Under the pieces are notes generated by a model, which saw nothing but the letters and a program-made list of their open reading frames with translations, did no database searches and was not told the DNA's origin. From the NCBI GenBank assembly GCA_964605155.1, contig CAZSAK010000011.1, positions 23,528-87,527 of the forward strand: a stretch of 64,000 nucleotides of DNA, written 5' to 3'. Shown in pieces: positions 54,098 through 63,604 of this stretch. This DNA comes from CAZSAK01 sp964605155 (lineage in GTDB: Bacteria; Pseudomonadota; Gammaproteobacteria; SZUA-140). Made by a program: the position numbers and the translations under genes. Numbering within the stretch: position 1 is the stretch's first letter; the number at the start of each line of letters is the position of its first letter.

Positions 54098-54694
54098 TTG
54101 CAAGGTTTGCGCATTGAAGCTCTAGAATCCAACGGCATAGGACCATGCAGTCTGGAAGTGGCTGCCGGTGAATGCGTGTGTGTCTCGGGCGCATCAGGTG
54201 CCGGCAAGAGCCTGATGTTGCGCGCTATAGCAGATCTTGATCCACATCACGGAAAAGTGTTTCTCAATGACTTAGAGTGCAATACCATGAATCCCGGTAC
54301 ATGGCGCCGCAAGGTCGGCTTGTTGCCTGCGGAAAGTCAGTGGTGGCACGAGACCGTTGGTGAGCATTTTCGTGACGAGCCGGATTCCTCTATATTAGTC
54401 GCATTAGGGTTTGAAGGGGATGTGCTTGCATATCAGGTGATGCGATTATCAAGCGGCGAGCGCCAGCGTCTGGGTCTGTTACGCCTGTTGTGCAATCAGC
54501 CAAGGACATTGTTGCTTGATGAACCCACGTCGAGCCTGGATGCCGAAAATATACGCCGTGTCGAACGCTTGATAGAAGATTACCGTACACAATATCAAAC
54601 CCCGGTCATCTGGGTTAGCCATGATCAGCAACAGATAGCGCGAATTTCGGACAGGCACTACAGAATCGTTGACGGTAAACTGGAGGAGGCATGA
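54098..54694 (+). CDS. fetA: ABC transporter ATP-binding protein, FetA-like
   Basis: A 198-residue ATPase resembling FetA (YbbL). Motifs are the P-loop GASGAGKS, the signature LSSGERQRLGLLRLL, Walker B TLLLDEPTSSLD, and the switch His in VSHDQQQ. The start is TTG at 54098; GGAG lies about eight bases upstream, and I see no suitable ATG in frame. It is coupled to the permease gene (six bases between). In E. coli, FetAB has been linked to iron efflux and oxidative-stress tolerance. Confidence 0.9.
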   Translation: MQGLRIEALESNGIGPCSLEVAAGECVCVSGASGAGKSLMLRAIADLDPHHGKVFLNDLECNTMNPGTWRRKVGLLPAESQWWHETVGEHFRDEPDSSILVALGFEGDVLAYQVMRLSSGERQRLGLLRLLCNQPRTLLLDEPTSSLDAENIRRVERLIEDYRTQYQTPVIWVSHDQQQIARISDRHYRIVDGKLEEA

Positions 54695-54700
54695 CTGCGC

Positions 54701-55504
54701 ATGGACCTTATCTCATTATCGGCATTTGACCTGTCTCTGGCGGCCATACTGGTGTTGTTACTGGCGGGAATATCCTCGTGGATGGGACTTGGCGTGGAGC
54801 GTTCATTACTGGTCGCCGCCGCCAGAACAGTGGTGCAATTGCTGTTGATCGGGCTGGTGTTGAAGGCTGTTTTCACCAATATTCACCTCGTATGGATGAC
54901 CATCATAGCGTTGGTAATGCTGCTTGTTGCGGGACGTGAGGTAATGGTGCGTCAACACAGGCGCTTTAAGGGTATATGGGGATTCGGACTTGGCACAACA
55001 TCGATGTTCATTTCCACATTCACTGTTACCTTGTTGTCGTTGACAGTGGTAATCAATGCACACCCCTGGTATGCACCGCAGTATGCAATTCCATTGCTCG
55101 GCATGATGTTTGGAAATACCATGAACGGAATCGCCCTAGGCCTCGATCGCCTCACACAGACTGCATGGCAGAGCCGTACGATCATCGAGGGTCGTTTGAT
55201 GCTGGGATACAACTGGCGGGAGGCGATAGGCGATATTCATCGCGACAGTGTTCGTGCCGGTCTGATTCCGATTATCAATGCCATGGCCGTTGCGGGCATA
55301 GTGAGCCTGCCCGGTATGATGACCGGACAGATACTGGCGGGCGCCCGGCCGATGGATGCAGTGAATTACCAGATACTGATCATGTTTATGATCGCGGCGG
55401 GCACTGGTTTTGGTACGGTTGTTGCAGTAACATTCGGGGCACGACGTTTGTTCGACCATCGCGAGCGTTTACGACTGGACAGATTGGCGAAAGGTGGCCA
55501 ATAA
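54701..55504 (+). CDS. fetB: ABC transporter permease, FetB-like
   Basis: A 267-residue protein with several membrane segments, of the UPF0014/FetB (YbbM) family. Landmarks are LLLAGISSWMGLGVERSLLVAAARTVVQLLLIG near the start, YAIPLLGMMFGNTMNGIALGLDRL, and SLPGMMTGQILAGARPMDAVNYQI. It pairs with the FetA-like ATPase in an operon. The substrate is inferred from the family only. Confidence 0.92.
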   Translation: MDLISLSAFDLSLAAILVLLLAGISSWMGLGVERSLLVAAARTVVQLLLIGLVLKAVFTNIHLVWMTIIALVMLLVAGREVMVRQHRRFKGIWGFGLGTTSMFISTFTVTLLSLTVVINAHPWYAPQYAIPLLGMMFGNTMNGIALGLDRLTQTAWQSRTIIEGRLMLGYNWREAIGDIHRDSVRAGLIPIINAMAVAGIVSLPGMMTGQILAGARPMDAVNYQILIMFMIAAGTGFGTVVAVTFGARRLFDHRERLRLDRLAKGGQ

Positions 55505-55531
55505 TCGGCATACGAAGGTGGACTATATTCG

Positions 55532-55975
55532 ATGAAATCACATATACACATTCTGGTGACAATCCTGCTTGTTCTGTCCAATGCGGTCTGGAGCGGGGAA
55601 ATATATAAATGGGTTGATAAGAACGGTAATGTGCATTTCAGTGACCAGCCCGGTAATTCCAGATCGGAACGCGTTGATGTGCCAAAATTCAAAACCGATC
55701 CGGTCCTTGAAGAACGCCAGAAAAGACGTGAAGAATCAGATCAAAAACAGCAGGCTGAAAAAGATGTGCAGGCTCTGGATGATCAGGCGGTACGGGAACA
55801 GGAAGAACAACGGAAAAAGAACTGTATTACCGCGAGGGAGCGTGTCGAACAGCTGCAGACGGTCAGACGCCTGTTTCGTATGGATGAAAACGGCGAACGT
55901 CATGATCTGTCCGATGAAGAACGTGCAAATCAACTGGTAAAGGCTCGCCAGGATGTTGAAAAATGGTGTGAATAG
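55532..55975 (+). CDS. DUF4124 domain exported protein
   Basis: A 147-residue protein with a signal peptide (HILVTILLVLSNAVWSG) and a short DUF4124 domain, recognised by IYKWVDKNGNVHFSDQPG. The C-terminal half is a highly charged coiled coil, rich in Glu, Gln, Lys and Arg. DUF4124 proteins are periplasmic and of unknown function. It follows fetB by 27 bases on the same strand; co-transcription is plausible. Confidence 0.85.
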   Translation: MKSHIHILVTILLVLSNAVWSGEIYKWVDKNGNVHFSDQPGNSRSERVDVPKFKTDPVLEERQKRREESDQKQQAEKDVQALDDQAVREQEEQRKKNCITARERVEQLQTVRRLFRMDENGERHDLSDEERANQLVKARQDVEKWCE

Positions 55976-55999
55976 GTTCGCAGTGAAACGCCATTAGCA

Positions 56000-56851
56000 T
56001 TACGTCATCTTTTTGCGGATAAACTCCGGATAGGCCATGGCGGCCTGGTGTATATTGAGGTTGTAATACTCCGTGTCGAATGATCTATCGATTACATCCT
56101 GTATCCGGATGTCTGTGAGATAGTTTTCCTTACCTCCCATGGTTGCGCTCCACCAGCCGGACGGATAGGTGCACTGCGGGAAATTCAGCGTCTGGATTGT
56201 ATCAAATCCGCTGTCCTTCATTGCGGCACGCATTTCCGTAATCAGATCCAGATGGAATAATGGCGACTCGCTCTGCTGGATGATGATGCCGCCATTTCGC
56301 AGGGCCTTGTGGCATTGTCGGTAAAAGGGCCTGGAAAACAGTCCTTCAGCAGGGCCAATTGGATCGGTGCTATCGATGATGATTATGTCATAGGTTTCCG
56401 GATCCGCATCCCCTACCCATTTGATGCCGTCGCCGAAATGGAAATGTGCGCGTTCATCACCATTGCTCAGGCAAAGTTCCGGGAAAAACTCCTCTGCAAC
56501 CCGCGTTACCCTTTCGTCAATTTCTACTTGCCAGACTTCATTGATATCCTCGTGATTGAGAACTTCCCTTAAGGTACCGCAATCACCTCCGCCGACAATC
56601 AATACGCGTTTAGGATTAAGGTGAGTATATATGGCTGGATGAGACATCATTTCATGATAGATAAAATTGTCACGATCAGTTAGCATCACGAAACCATCGA
56701 TGACCATTAATGTGCCGAAATATTCAGTTTCGTAAATCTCTATGTGCTGATACGGGGTTTGTTCATCATGAAGTTTTTGTTTCACTGTCATTGAGAACGC
56801 AGAGTGTGATCTTTTGCAGTATTCGGTAAAACGGACAGTGTTCGATGGCAT
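56000..56851 (-). CDS. speE: Spermidine synthase
   Basis: It transfers an aminopropyl group from decarboxylated SAM to putrescine. The 283-residue protein has the nucleotide-binding GGGDCGTLREVLNHE motif, EIDERV, and the catalytic DSTDPIGPAEGLF. YHEMMSHPAIYTH is also typical. The start at 56851 is chosen because AAGGA lies about seven bases upstream, in preference to the longer frame from 56881. It is divergent from the arginine decarboxylase gene, so polyamine synthesis from arginine is grouped here. Confidence 0.96.
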   Translation of the reverse strand: MPSNTVRFTEYCKRSHSAFSMTVKQKLHDEQTPYQHIEIYETEYFGTLMVIDGFVMLTDRDNFIYHEMMSHPAIYTHLNPKRVLIVGGGDCGTLREVLNHEDINEVWQVEIDERVTRVAEEFFPELCLSNGDERAHFHFGDGIKWVGDADPETYDIIIIDSTDPIGPAEGLFSRPFYRQCHKALRNGGIIIQQSESPLFHLDLITEMRAAMKDSGFDTIQTLNFPQCTYPSGWWSATMGGKENYLTDIRIQDVIDRSFDTEYYNLNIHQAAMAYPEFIRKKMT

Positions 56852-57007
56852 TGTATGTCCTTGTTGTATGACGTGGAACACGTTTCGAAGGGCTTAATTA
56901 TAAACAAGGTGAACGGTTTTTTGGAAATTATTAAGCGCGGATACGCGTCAATATTCTGTGTAGGAGCCGTTTATATTCGTTATCAGTGAAGGTCAGTCAT
57001 CGGGCGG

Positions 57008-58894
57008 ATGAGAGGGAACATACAACAATCGCGGGAAACATATAACATCACTTACTGGAGTGGTGGTTATTTTGATGTCAATTCTGCCGGTAATCTCATC
57101 GCTCGTCCAGATCGCAGCACCGCTTCAGAGGGTGTGGACCTTTTCAAGCTTACCCAGGAGATCGGCAAGACCGGACTGTCATTGCCTGTCCTTGTGAGAT
57201 TTTCAAATATCCTGCATGATCGGGTTGACCTGATTTGCAACGCGTTTACGCAGGCTATGATGCTGGAGGACTATCAGGCGACATACACCGTCGTCTATCC
57301 CATCAAGGTCAACCAGCAGCGCAGCGTGGTTGAGGAAATCATCGGCCATGGCGGAGAACGGGTGGGGCTTGAGGCCGGCAGTAAACCCGAACTGATGGCG
57401 GTACTTGCGCTTGCCAATCCCGACGGTGGAGTCGTGATTTGTAACGGTTATAAGGACCGCGAATATGTGCGCCTGGCGTTGGTCGGCAGGCAACTTGGTA
57501 TGCGCGTCTATATTGTCGTCGAAAAACTCTCCGAGCTGGATCTGATTATCGAAGAGTCGACTGCACTGGGCATCGCCCCCTTGCTGGGTATGCGCGTACG
57601 CCTCGCATCCATCAGTCAGGGGAACTGGCAGAATACCGGTGGCGAGAAATCCAAATTCGGTCTATCCGCCGCACAGGTGCTTGAAATGGTTGGGCGTCTT
57701 GAAGAAGCCGGATTGACGTCGTCATTGCAATTGTTGCATTGTCATCTGGGTTCGCAAATCGCCAATATTCGAGATATCCAGCGCGGCATGCAAGAAGCGG
57801 CACGCTACTATGCTGAATTGCGTCGAATCGGAATCAACATATCAAGTGTCGATATCGGTGGCGGGTTGGGTATCGACTATGAAGGTACACGGTCACGCAG
57901 TTTTTGTTCCATGAATTATACGGTACAGGAATATGCAAACAGTGTGGTACATACCTTCTGGGAGATATGTACCAGCGAATCTTTACCCTATCCCGATATC
58001 TTTTCTGAATCCGGAAGGGCTCTGACAGCACACCATGCTGTGCTGCTTACAGAGGTGGTGGATAGTGAACGTGTACCGGATGCCGAACCACCCCAATCAT
58101 TGGCCGATGATGCTCCTCAGATCATCAAGGACCTTGAATTAGGCCTGCAAAATATCTCTTCCCGTTCTGCGCTGGAGGTGTATCACGACGCAATCCATTG
58201 GCTGGCAATGGCCCAGGACATGTATACGCATGGTGTATTGACGCTCGAGCAGCGTGCACAGGCCGAACAGATCTATTTCGCCACCTGTCACAGGGTACGA
58301 CCATTGTTACAGGCTGCGTCTCGTACCCAGAGACAGGTGCTTGACGAACTCAACGAGAAACTCACTGACAAGTATTTCTGCAATTTCTCTGTGTTTCAGT
58401 CTATCCCGGATGTATGGGCCATCAATCAGATTTTCCCTGTGATGCCCATACATCGTCTCGATCAAGCGCCGGATCGCAGGGGCATCATAACCGATCTTAC
58501 CTGTGACTCCGACGGCCGTATCGATTTGTACGTCGACAAGGAAGGTGTGGAGTCAACATTACCCCTGCATCACTTGCGTGAGGGTGAACCCTATATCCTG
58601 GGAATATTTCTGGTGGGCGCCTATCAGGAGATACTGGGAGACTTGCACAACCTGTTCGGTGATACCAATTCGGTGAATATCGAGATGACAACGGCCGGGG
58701 AGTACCGCCTGTTACAGCCACTGCACGGAGATTCGGTCGATGCCGTATTGCGCTATGTGCAATTCAACCCGGATGAATTGATGAATGACTATTATAAAAA
58801 GATAGAACATGCATGCCTGGATCCGGAACACGAACAGCAGTGTCTTGAAATTCTCAAAGAGGGTTTGACGGGTTATACCTATCTGGAAGATTGA
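57008..58894 (+). CDS. speA: Biosynthetic arginine decarboxylase
   Basis: It makes agmatine from arginine, the first step of one putrescine route. At 628 residues it is full length. The PLP-binding Lys is in YPIKVNQQRSVVEEI, and other landmarks are LQLLHCHLGSQIANIRDI, SVDIGGGLGIDYEG, and FSESGRALTAHHAVLL. The PLP-dependent fold III decarboxylase is followed by the usual SpeA C-terminal part. The gene is divergent from speE, which suggests shared control. Agmatinase or agmatine deiminase genes are not in the window. Confidence 0.97.
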   Translation: MRGNIQQSRETYNITYWSGGYFDVNSAGNLIARPDRSTASEGVDLFKLTQEIGKTGLSLPVLVRFSNILHDRVDLICNAFTQAMMLEDYQATYTVVYPIKVNQQRSVVEEIIGHGGERVGLEAGSKPELMAVLALANPDGGVVICNGYKDREYVRLALVGRQLGMRVYIVVEKLSELDLIIEESTALGIAPLLGMRVRLASISQGNWQNTGGEKSKFGLSAAQVLEMVGRLEEAGLTSSLQLLHCHLGSQIANIRDIQRGMQEAARYYAELRRIGINISSVDIGGGLGIDYEGTRSRSFCSMNYTVQEYANSVVHTFWEICTSESLPYPDIFSESGRALTAHHAVLLTEVVDSERVPDAEPPQSLADDAPQIIKDLELGLQNISSRSALEVYHDAIHWLAMAQDMYTHGVLTLEQRAQAEQIYFATCHRVRPLLQAASRTQRQVLDELNEKLTDKYFCNFSVFQSIPDVWAINQIFPVMPIHRLDQAPDRRGIITDLTCDSDGRIDLYVDKEGVESTLPLHHLREGEPYILGIFLVGAYQEILGDLHNLFGDTNSVNIEMTTAGEYRLLQPLHGDSVDAVLRYVQFNPDELMNDYYKKIEHACLDPEHEQQCLEILKEGLTGYTYLED

Positions 58895-58915
58895 CGGGCG
58901 CCAGGTCCGCCTGTC

Positions 58916-59497
58916 TCAAAGATCGCCTGGTTTCATTTTCAAAACAATATAATCAATGTTGTTTTGTTTCAAACGTGAGCGTACCTGTCTTAACTGACCA
59001 ATATTGTTATAGGGGCCGATGCGTACCCGGTACCAGGTATTTTCACCGTTGACGGCAACCGTCTGAATAATGGCCTTGATTCCGATCAGTGCGAGATTCG
59101 CCTTGAGACCGTCAGCCTCGTCGAAGCGGCGGAATGAACCTGCCTGAAGTACGTAGGTCTCTGATGTGCCGGCTTTGACGCCTTGATTTGAACCGCCAAG
59201 TTCGTCGATTTCAGGGATAACGACTTCCATCTCGGGCAACAAGGTGTAGAAATCATACTGTGATTTTGTTTGTTGTTGCGGCTTATCCGGGTTGCTTTGC
59301 GGCTTCTCCACCTCCGGTGGTTTTATCATGGTCCCTGGTGGCGCTGGTCGATCTAATCCGGTTTTATATAGATACGCGACAAGACCGATGCCAAGACCAA
59401 CCAGCAACCCAATAACGAGATATCCCCAGGCAGGGGGCTGGTAACGTGGTTTTCTTGCAACCTTGCTGGTCTTTTTTGTTCTGAGGGATTTGGCCAT
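58916..59497 (-). CDS. SPOR-domain membrane protein, FtsN-like
   Basis: A 193-residue bitopic protein with a basic cytoplasmic N-terminus (about 1-22), a membrane helix (GYLVIGLLVGLGIGLVAYLY, about 25-45), a Pro/Gln-rich linker (about 50-80), and a C-terminal SPOR domain (about 110-190) with TYVLQAGSFRRFDEADGLKANLALIG and NTWYRVRIGPYN. This is the FtsN-like layout often found after argS in gammaproteobacteria. It starts eight bases after the argS stop and is the last gene of the priA-argS-SPOR set. Confidence 0.93.
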   Translation of the reverse strand: MAKSLRTKKTSKVARKPRYQPPAWGYLVIGLLVGLGIGLVAYLYKTGLDRPAPPGTMIKPPEVEKPQSNPDKPQQQTKSQYDFYTLLPEMEVVIPEIDELGGSNQGVKAGTSETYVLQAGSFRRFDEADGLKANLALIGIKAIIQTVAVNGENTWYRVRIGPYNNIGQLRQVRSRLKQNNIDYIVLKMKPGDL

Positions 59498-59505
59498 TGC
59501 CGCGT

Positions 59506-61269
59506 TTACATGCTGTCCGGTGTGCTGACACCCAACAGGCCCAGACCATTTTTGATGACCTGGCGCACGGCGAGGATCAATGACAACCGTGCATTACGCA
59601 ACTGATCATCACTGACGATGAATTGGTGGGCGTTGTAATAGGTATGAAACTCCGTGGCCAATTCACGCAGATAATAGGCGAGCTGATGAGGTTCACGTGA
59701 TAGCGCTGCTGTCTCGACAACCTCGGGATATCTTGACAGGCTCACCATCAATGCCTGTTCGTGCGATTCACTCAGTCGCTGATAGTCACCGGGCTGCGCC
59801 GGATTCAACTCATAATCCTTTTCTTCTAACTGGCGCAGAACGCTGCAGATACGGGCATGGGCATATTGCACGTAAAATACTGGGTTATCATTGGATTGCG
59901 ATTTGGCCAAATCCAGATCAAAGTCCATGTGTTGCTCGCATTTACGCAGGACGTAGAAAAAGCGTGCTGCATCATTACCGACTTCCTGGCGCAGTTCGCG
60001 CAGTGTGACGAAGTCGCCGCTGCGGGTGGACATTTGTACCTTCTTGCCTCCGCGATAAAGGATGGCGAACTGGACCAGCAAGACATCAAGATTTGCCGGA
60101 TCATCGCCCAGTGCATCAAGTGCTGCCTTGATACGCGGGACATAGCCATGATGATCGGCTCCCCAGATATCAATAACGCGATCGAATCCACGTTCGAGTT
60201 TGTTCATATGGTAAGCGATATCTGAGGTAAAATAGGTATATTGGCCGTTTTCGCGTATGACCACCCGATCTTTCTCATCGCCGTAGTCAGTAGAGCGGAA
60301 CCACCATGCCCCGTCTTTCTCATACAAATGGCCGTTTACGCGCAAGCGTTCGATGGCTCTGTCAACGGCCCCGGTGGTGTGCAGTGAATGCTCTGAGTAC
60401 CATTCTTCATAGACAACGCCGAATTCCTGCAAGTCGTCACGTATGTCATCGAGTATCGCTTTGAGTACGTGTTCAAACACATTGCGATAATCGGCGTGGC
60501 CGAGCAAATGTTTGGCGCGTTCAATCAAGGCATCAATATGAGCCTCATCGCCGTCGTTGCTATCGGGTGTATCATCAGTGGGCAGACGGACGATTAACTC
60601 ACTCGCCGGACGCCGAAACCTGTCCTGGTTTTGTGCGCGAAGGGTTTGCGCAATCTCGATGATATAATCACCACGATATCCTTTACTCGGAAAGGGTATA
60701 GACTCGCCACACAGTTCGAGATAACGCAGCCACAGGCTGGTCGCCAGGATATCCATCTGGCGGCCTGCATCGTTGACATAATATTCCCGATGTACCCTGA
60801 ATCCCGTTGCTACCAGCAGATCGGCCACTGCAGCACCGTAGGCGGCACCACGACCATGACCCACATGCAATGGACCGGTCGGGTTGGCCGATACGAATTC
60901 AACCTGAACGGATCTTCCATTGCCGATGGTACTGCAGCCGTATGCCTCCCCTGCTTCATACACTGCCGAGATGACCTGGTGGAATGCCTGTTCAGCCATG
61001 AAGAAGTTGATGAACCCTGGCCCGGCGATCTCGACTTTGCGAACGTCATCAGATGCGGGAAGGGTTGCCACTATCATTTCAGCCAGATCTCTGGGCTTGC
61101 ATCGGACGATCCTGGCAAGACTCAGGGCGATATTACAAGCAAAATGACCGTGCTGTTTCTCGCGGCTGCGCTCGATCTGGAGAATATAGTCAAGTTCGGC
61201 GGGTAGAGATCCACTTTGTTGCAGACCAGATATGGCATCCTGCAACAGTTTTTCGAGTTGTTGTTTCAT
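59506..61269 (-). CDS. argS: Arginyl-tRNA synthetase
   Basis: It charges tRNA-Arg. The 587-residue class I enzyme has an N-terminal Add1 domain, the HIGH-type motif ANPTGPLHVGHGRG, and the KMSKS-like KKVQMSTRSGDF. The C-terminal anticodon-binding DALR domain ends near SLILAVRQVIKNGLGLLGV. These are normal. About 97 bases separate it from priA. Confidence 0.98.
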   Translation of the reverse strand: MKQQLEKLLQDAISGLQQSGSLPAELDYILQIERSREKQHGHFACNIALSLARIVRCKPRDLAEMIVATLPASDDVRKVEIAGPGFINFFMAEQAFHQVISAVYEAGEAYGCSTIGNGRSVQVEFVSANPTGPLHVGHGRGAAYGAAVADLLVATGFRVHREYYVNDAGRQMDILATSLWLRYLELCGESIPFPSKGYRGDYIIEIAQTLRAQNQDRFRRPASELIVRLPTDDTPDSNDGDEAHIDALIERAKHLLGHADYRNVFEHVLKAILDDIRDDLQEFGVVYEEWYSEHSLHTTGAVDRAIERLRVNGHLYEKDGAWWFRSTDYGDEKDRVVIRENGQYTYFTSDIAYHMNKLERGFDRVIDIWGADHHGYVPRIKAALDALGDDPANLDVLLVQFAILYRGGKKVQMSTRSGDFVTLRELRQEVGNDAARFFYVLRKCEQHMDFDLDLAKSQSNDNPVFYVQYAHARICSVLRQLEEKDYELNPAQPGDYQRLSESHEQALMVSLSRYPEVVETAALSREPHQLAYYLRELATEFHTYYNAHQFIVSDDQLRNARLSLILAVRQVIKNGLGLLGVSTPDSM

Positions 61270-61366
61270 CGTCAGCGAAGGAAAGTGAAATTTCGGTCTT
61301 TTACGGATGGTGTTTTATAAAGCGCGTATTATCCACGTAAAAGGCTTGTATGTAAAAGCCAGCCAG

Positions 61367-63604
61367 TTACATCATGTCAAGCGGATCGACATCAAGATTC
61401 CAGCGTACCTTTCTGGAAGCCGGTAAGGATTCGATCTGGCTTACCCAGGTATTCAGCAAGTTATGAAGCGCACGCCTACTGTCTGACTGAATAAGCAGAT
61501 GACAACGGTAACGTCCGGCGCGCCGTTCCATGGGTGCTGCAACCGGACCCAGGAACCGGACCTCATCCCGATGCTGCGCTTCAGCCAGGACGCGTGTTTC
61601 CCTGAGAAAATCAAGGGGTGCCTCTGGTGTCGCCGCCTCGGCACGTAACAATACGAGATGGCTGTAAGGCGGGAGCTGGGCAATGCGGCGCTCCTCGAGC
61701 AGGTCCCATGCAAAGCTGGAATAATCATGGTCGAGGAGTGCGGTGAAAAATGGATTATCCGGATGATGGGTTTGTATCAGCACCTCCCCCCTTTTATCCG
61801 CCCTGCCGGCGCGCCCGGCAACCTGGATGATCAACTGACCGAGCTGTTCAGCGGCACGGAAATCGATGCCGAACAGGCCCTGGTCGGCATCGAGGATGGC
61901 TACCAGGGTGACATTGGGGAGATGATGGCCTTTTGCGAGCATCTGTGTCCCGACCAGTATCTGGTTTTGTCCTTCCACCGCACCATTCATGATCGTCTCC
62001 AATGTGCCTTTACGGCGGGTGGTGTCGCGGTCGATGCGGATGATCTCCGTTGCAGGGAAGTGTTCCTTTAGCGCCTCTTCGACGCGCTCGGTGCCATGTC
62101 CCAGAGGCTTGAGATCATGACAGTTACATTCAGGGCACTGCGTATCGAGTTCACGTTGTGCGTCGCAATGATGACAACGAAGTTGTTGCTTGCCTCGGTG
62201 CAGGATCATGTGTGCATCACAGCGGTTGCATCTTGCTACCCAGCCGCAATCATGACAGATCAGGGTCGGCGCATAGCCACGTCGGTTAAGAAACACCAGA
62301 ACCTGGTTGCCCATGGATAGATGCCGTGCAATGGCCCGGAGCAGGGGAGCGGAGAGATTGTTATCCATTTTTTGATGTCTGACATCAAGCAATTTGATCG
62401 CAGGATGAGCGGCACTGGCCGCCCGTTCTGGCAAGTGCAGGCGCCTGTATCGACCCGTTTTGACATTATATAACGACTCCAGTGAGGGCGTAGCCGATCC
62501 CAGCAGGATGGGTATATCTGCTCGTTGTGCCCTGACAATGGCAACCTGGCGGGCATGATAGCGAAATCCATCCTGTTGTTTGAATGAAGCGTCATGCTCC
62601 TCATCGATAATGATGATGCCGGGAGATTTGAGTGGCGTGAATACCGCTGAGCGGGTCCCGATTACAATGGATGCAGCGCCGTTTTTCGCCATCAGCCATG
62701 CATGCAAGCGTTCACGATCCGACAAGCCTGAATGCAATACCGTCGGTGTTTTCCGAAAATGATCTTCAANNNNNNNNNNTTCAAACCGCTTGATCAATTG
62801 CGGAGTCAATCCGATCTCGGGTACCAGCACGAGTGCCTGTTTGTTCGCATCGATCACCTGATCGATGATATGCATGTAGACCTCGGTCTTACCGCTGCCG
62901 GTCACCCCATCGAGCAGAAAGGGCTGAAATCGGTTGAGTGTCTGGCAAACGGCCGCCACCGCCTCCTGTTGACTGGTGCTGAGTGGATGTGTGACCGGGC
63001 TCGTTTTGGGTATCGGCTTGTCCGTTTTTGGACAGGGTAGTTCGTCGATATTAACCAAGCCCTTGGTTACGAGAGTGCGCATGGCAGATTGCCAGTTGGG
63101 AATGAGACACGATAGCTGATCGCCATCCAGTCCCCGGGGGTGTTTCTTCAGGATGTCAACCAGTTCAGCCTGACGCGGTGCGCGTGCAAAATATGCATCA
63201 TCTGGCGTGTTGTTGGCATTATCAAGCCTCCATACCTTCACGCCCCGGAATTTTGCTGCGTGACCCTTGCGCAGCAGAGCCGGGAGTGCACTGAAAATTA
63301 CCTCGCCCGGTGGGTGATGATAGTACGCACAGGCCCATGTTAGCAGGGACAATATCTCCGCTGGCAGTAACGTTTCCTTATCAATGAGTTCGAGCGCCTG
63401 TTTCAGACGTGGCGTAGCTATACGACTTTTCTCACCAGTTTTGAGTAGAATCCCGACCCTGGTAGTACGACCAAAGGGGATGCGCAGACGCATGCCCGAG
63501 ATAAATTCGTGGTCACAATCAGGCGGAGGCAGGTAATCGAAGGTACGGTGTAAAGGTGATGGGATGGCGACTTGTAATATCGGTGACTTGTGCTGCATGG
63601 CCAT
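61367..63604 (-). CDS. priA: Primosomal protein N', replication restart helicase
   Basis: PriA rebuilds replication forks after stalling. The protein is about 740 residues after correction for a gap. Visible parts are the N-terminal DNA-binding domain, the helicase Walker A LLDGVTGSGKTEVYMH, Walker B IIIDEEHDASFKQQ, the zinc-binding cysteine pairs (C-H-D-C and C-N-R-C, then C-H-H-C and C-P-E-C), and VAGRAGRADKRGEV. Ten N at 62770-62779 interrupt the helicase region just after KRFE, but the frame is retained. ATG 63604 or ATG 63598 is the likely start; there is no strong ribosome binding site. Confidence 0.96.
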   Translation of the reverse strand: MAMQHKSPILQVAIPSPLHRTFDYLPPPDCDHEFISGMRLRIPFGRTTRVGILLKTGEKSRIATPRLKQALELIDKETLLPAEILSLLTWACAYYHHPPGEVIFSALPALLRKGHAAKFRGVKVWRLDNANNTPDDAYFARAPRQAELVDILKKHPRGLDGDQLSCLIPNWQSAMRTLVTKGLVNIDELPCPKTDKPIPKTSPVTHPLSTSQQEAVAAVCQTLNRFQPFLLDGVTGSGKTEVYMHIIDQVIDANKQALVLVPEIGLTPQLIKRFEXXXXEDHFRKTPTVLHSGLSDRERLHAWLMAKNGAASIVIGTRSAVFTPLKSPGIIIIDEEHDASFKQQDGFRYHARQVAIVRAQRADIPILLGSATPSLESLYNVKTGRYRRLHLPERAASAAHPAIKLLDVRHQKMDNNLSAPLLRAIARHLSMGNQVLVFLNRRGYAPTLICHDCGWVARCNRCDAHMILHRGKQQLRCHHCDAQRELDTQCPECNCHDLKPLGHGTERVEEALKEHFPATEIIRIDRDTTRRKGTLETIMNGAVEGQNQILVGTQMLAKGHHLPNVTLVAILDADQGLFGIDFRAAEQLGQLIIQVAGRAGRADKRGEVLIQTHHPDNPFFTALLDHDYSSFAWDLLEERRIAQLPPYSHLVLLRAEAATPEAPLDFLRETRVLAEAQHRDEVRFLGPVAAPMERRAGRYRCHLLIQSDSRRALHNLLNTWVSQIESLPASRKVRWNLDVDPLDMM
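62770..62779. other. 10-N assembly gap inside priA
   Basis: The run of N is flanked by TTCAA on both sides (62765-62769 and 62780-62784), so the two contig ends overlap by five bases. Joining them at this overlap removes 15 bases (5 codons), restores a continuous PriA reading frame, and gives the same spacing as E. coli PriA in this region. Confidence 0.85.

Noticed and set aside
54976..55608. A 210-codon frame overlapping fetB in another frame
   Set aside because: The product is rich in His, Arg and Cys with no domain, and fetB is clearly the real gene.
58894..58920. Hairpin between speA and the SPOR-protein gene
   Set aside because: The stem has a mismatch and no T-run follows on either strand, so I did not call a terminator.
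60631..61206. A 191-codon frame opposite argS
   Set aside because: Antisense to a conserved essential gene; no motif or ribosome binding site.
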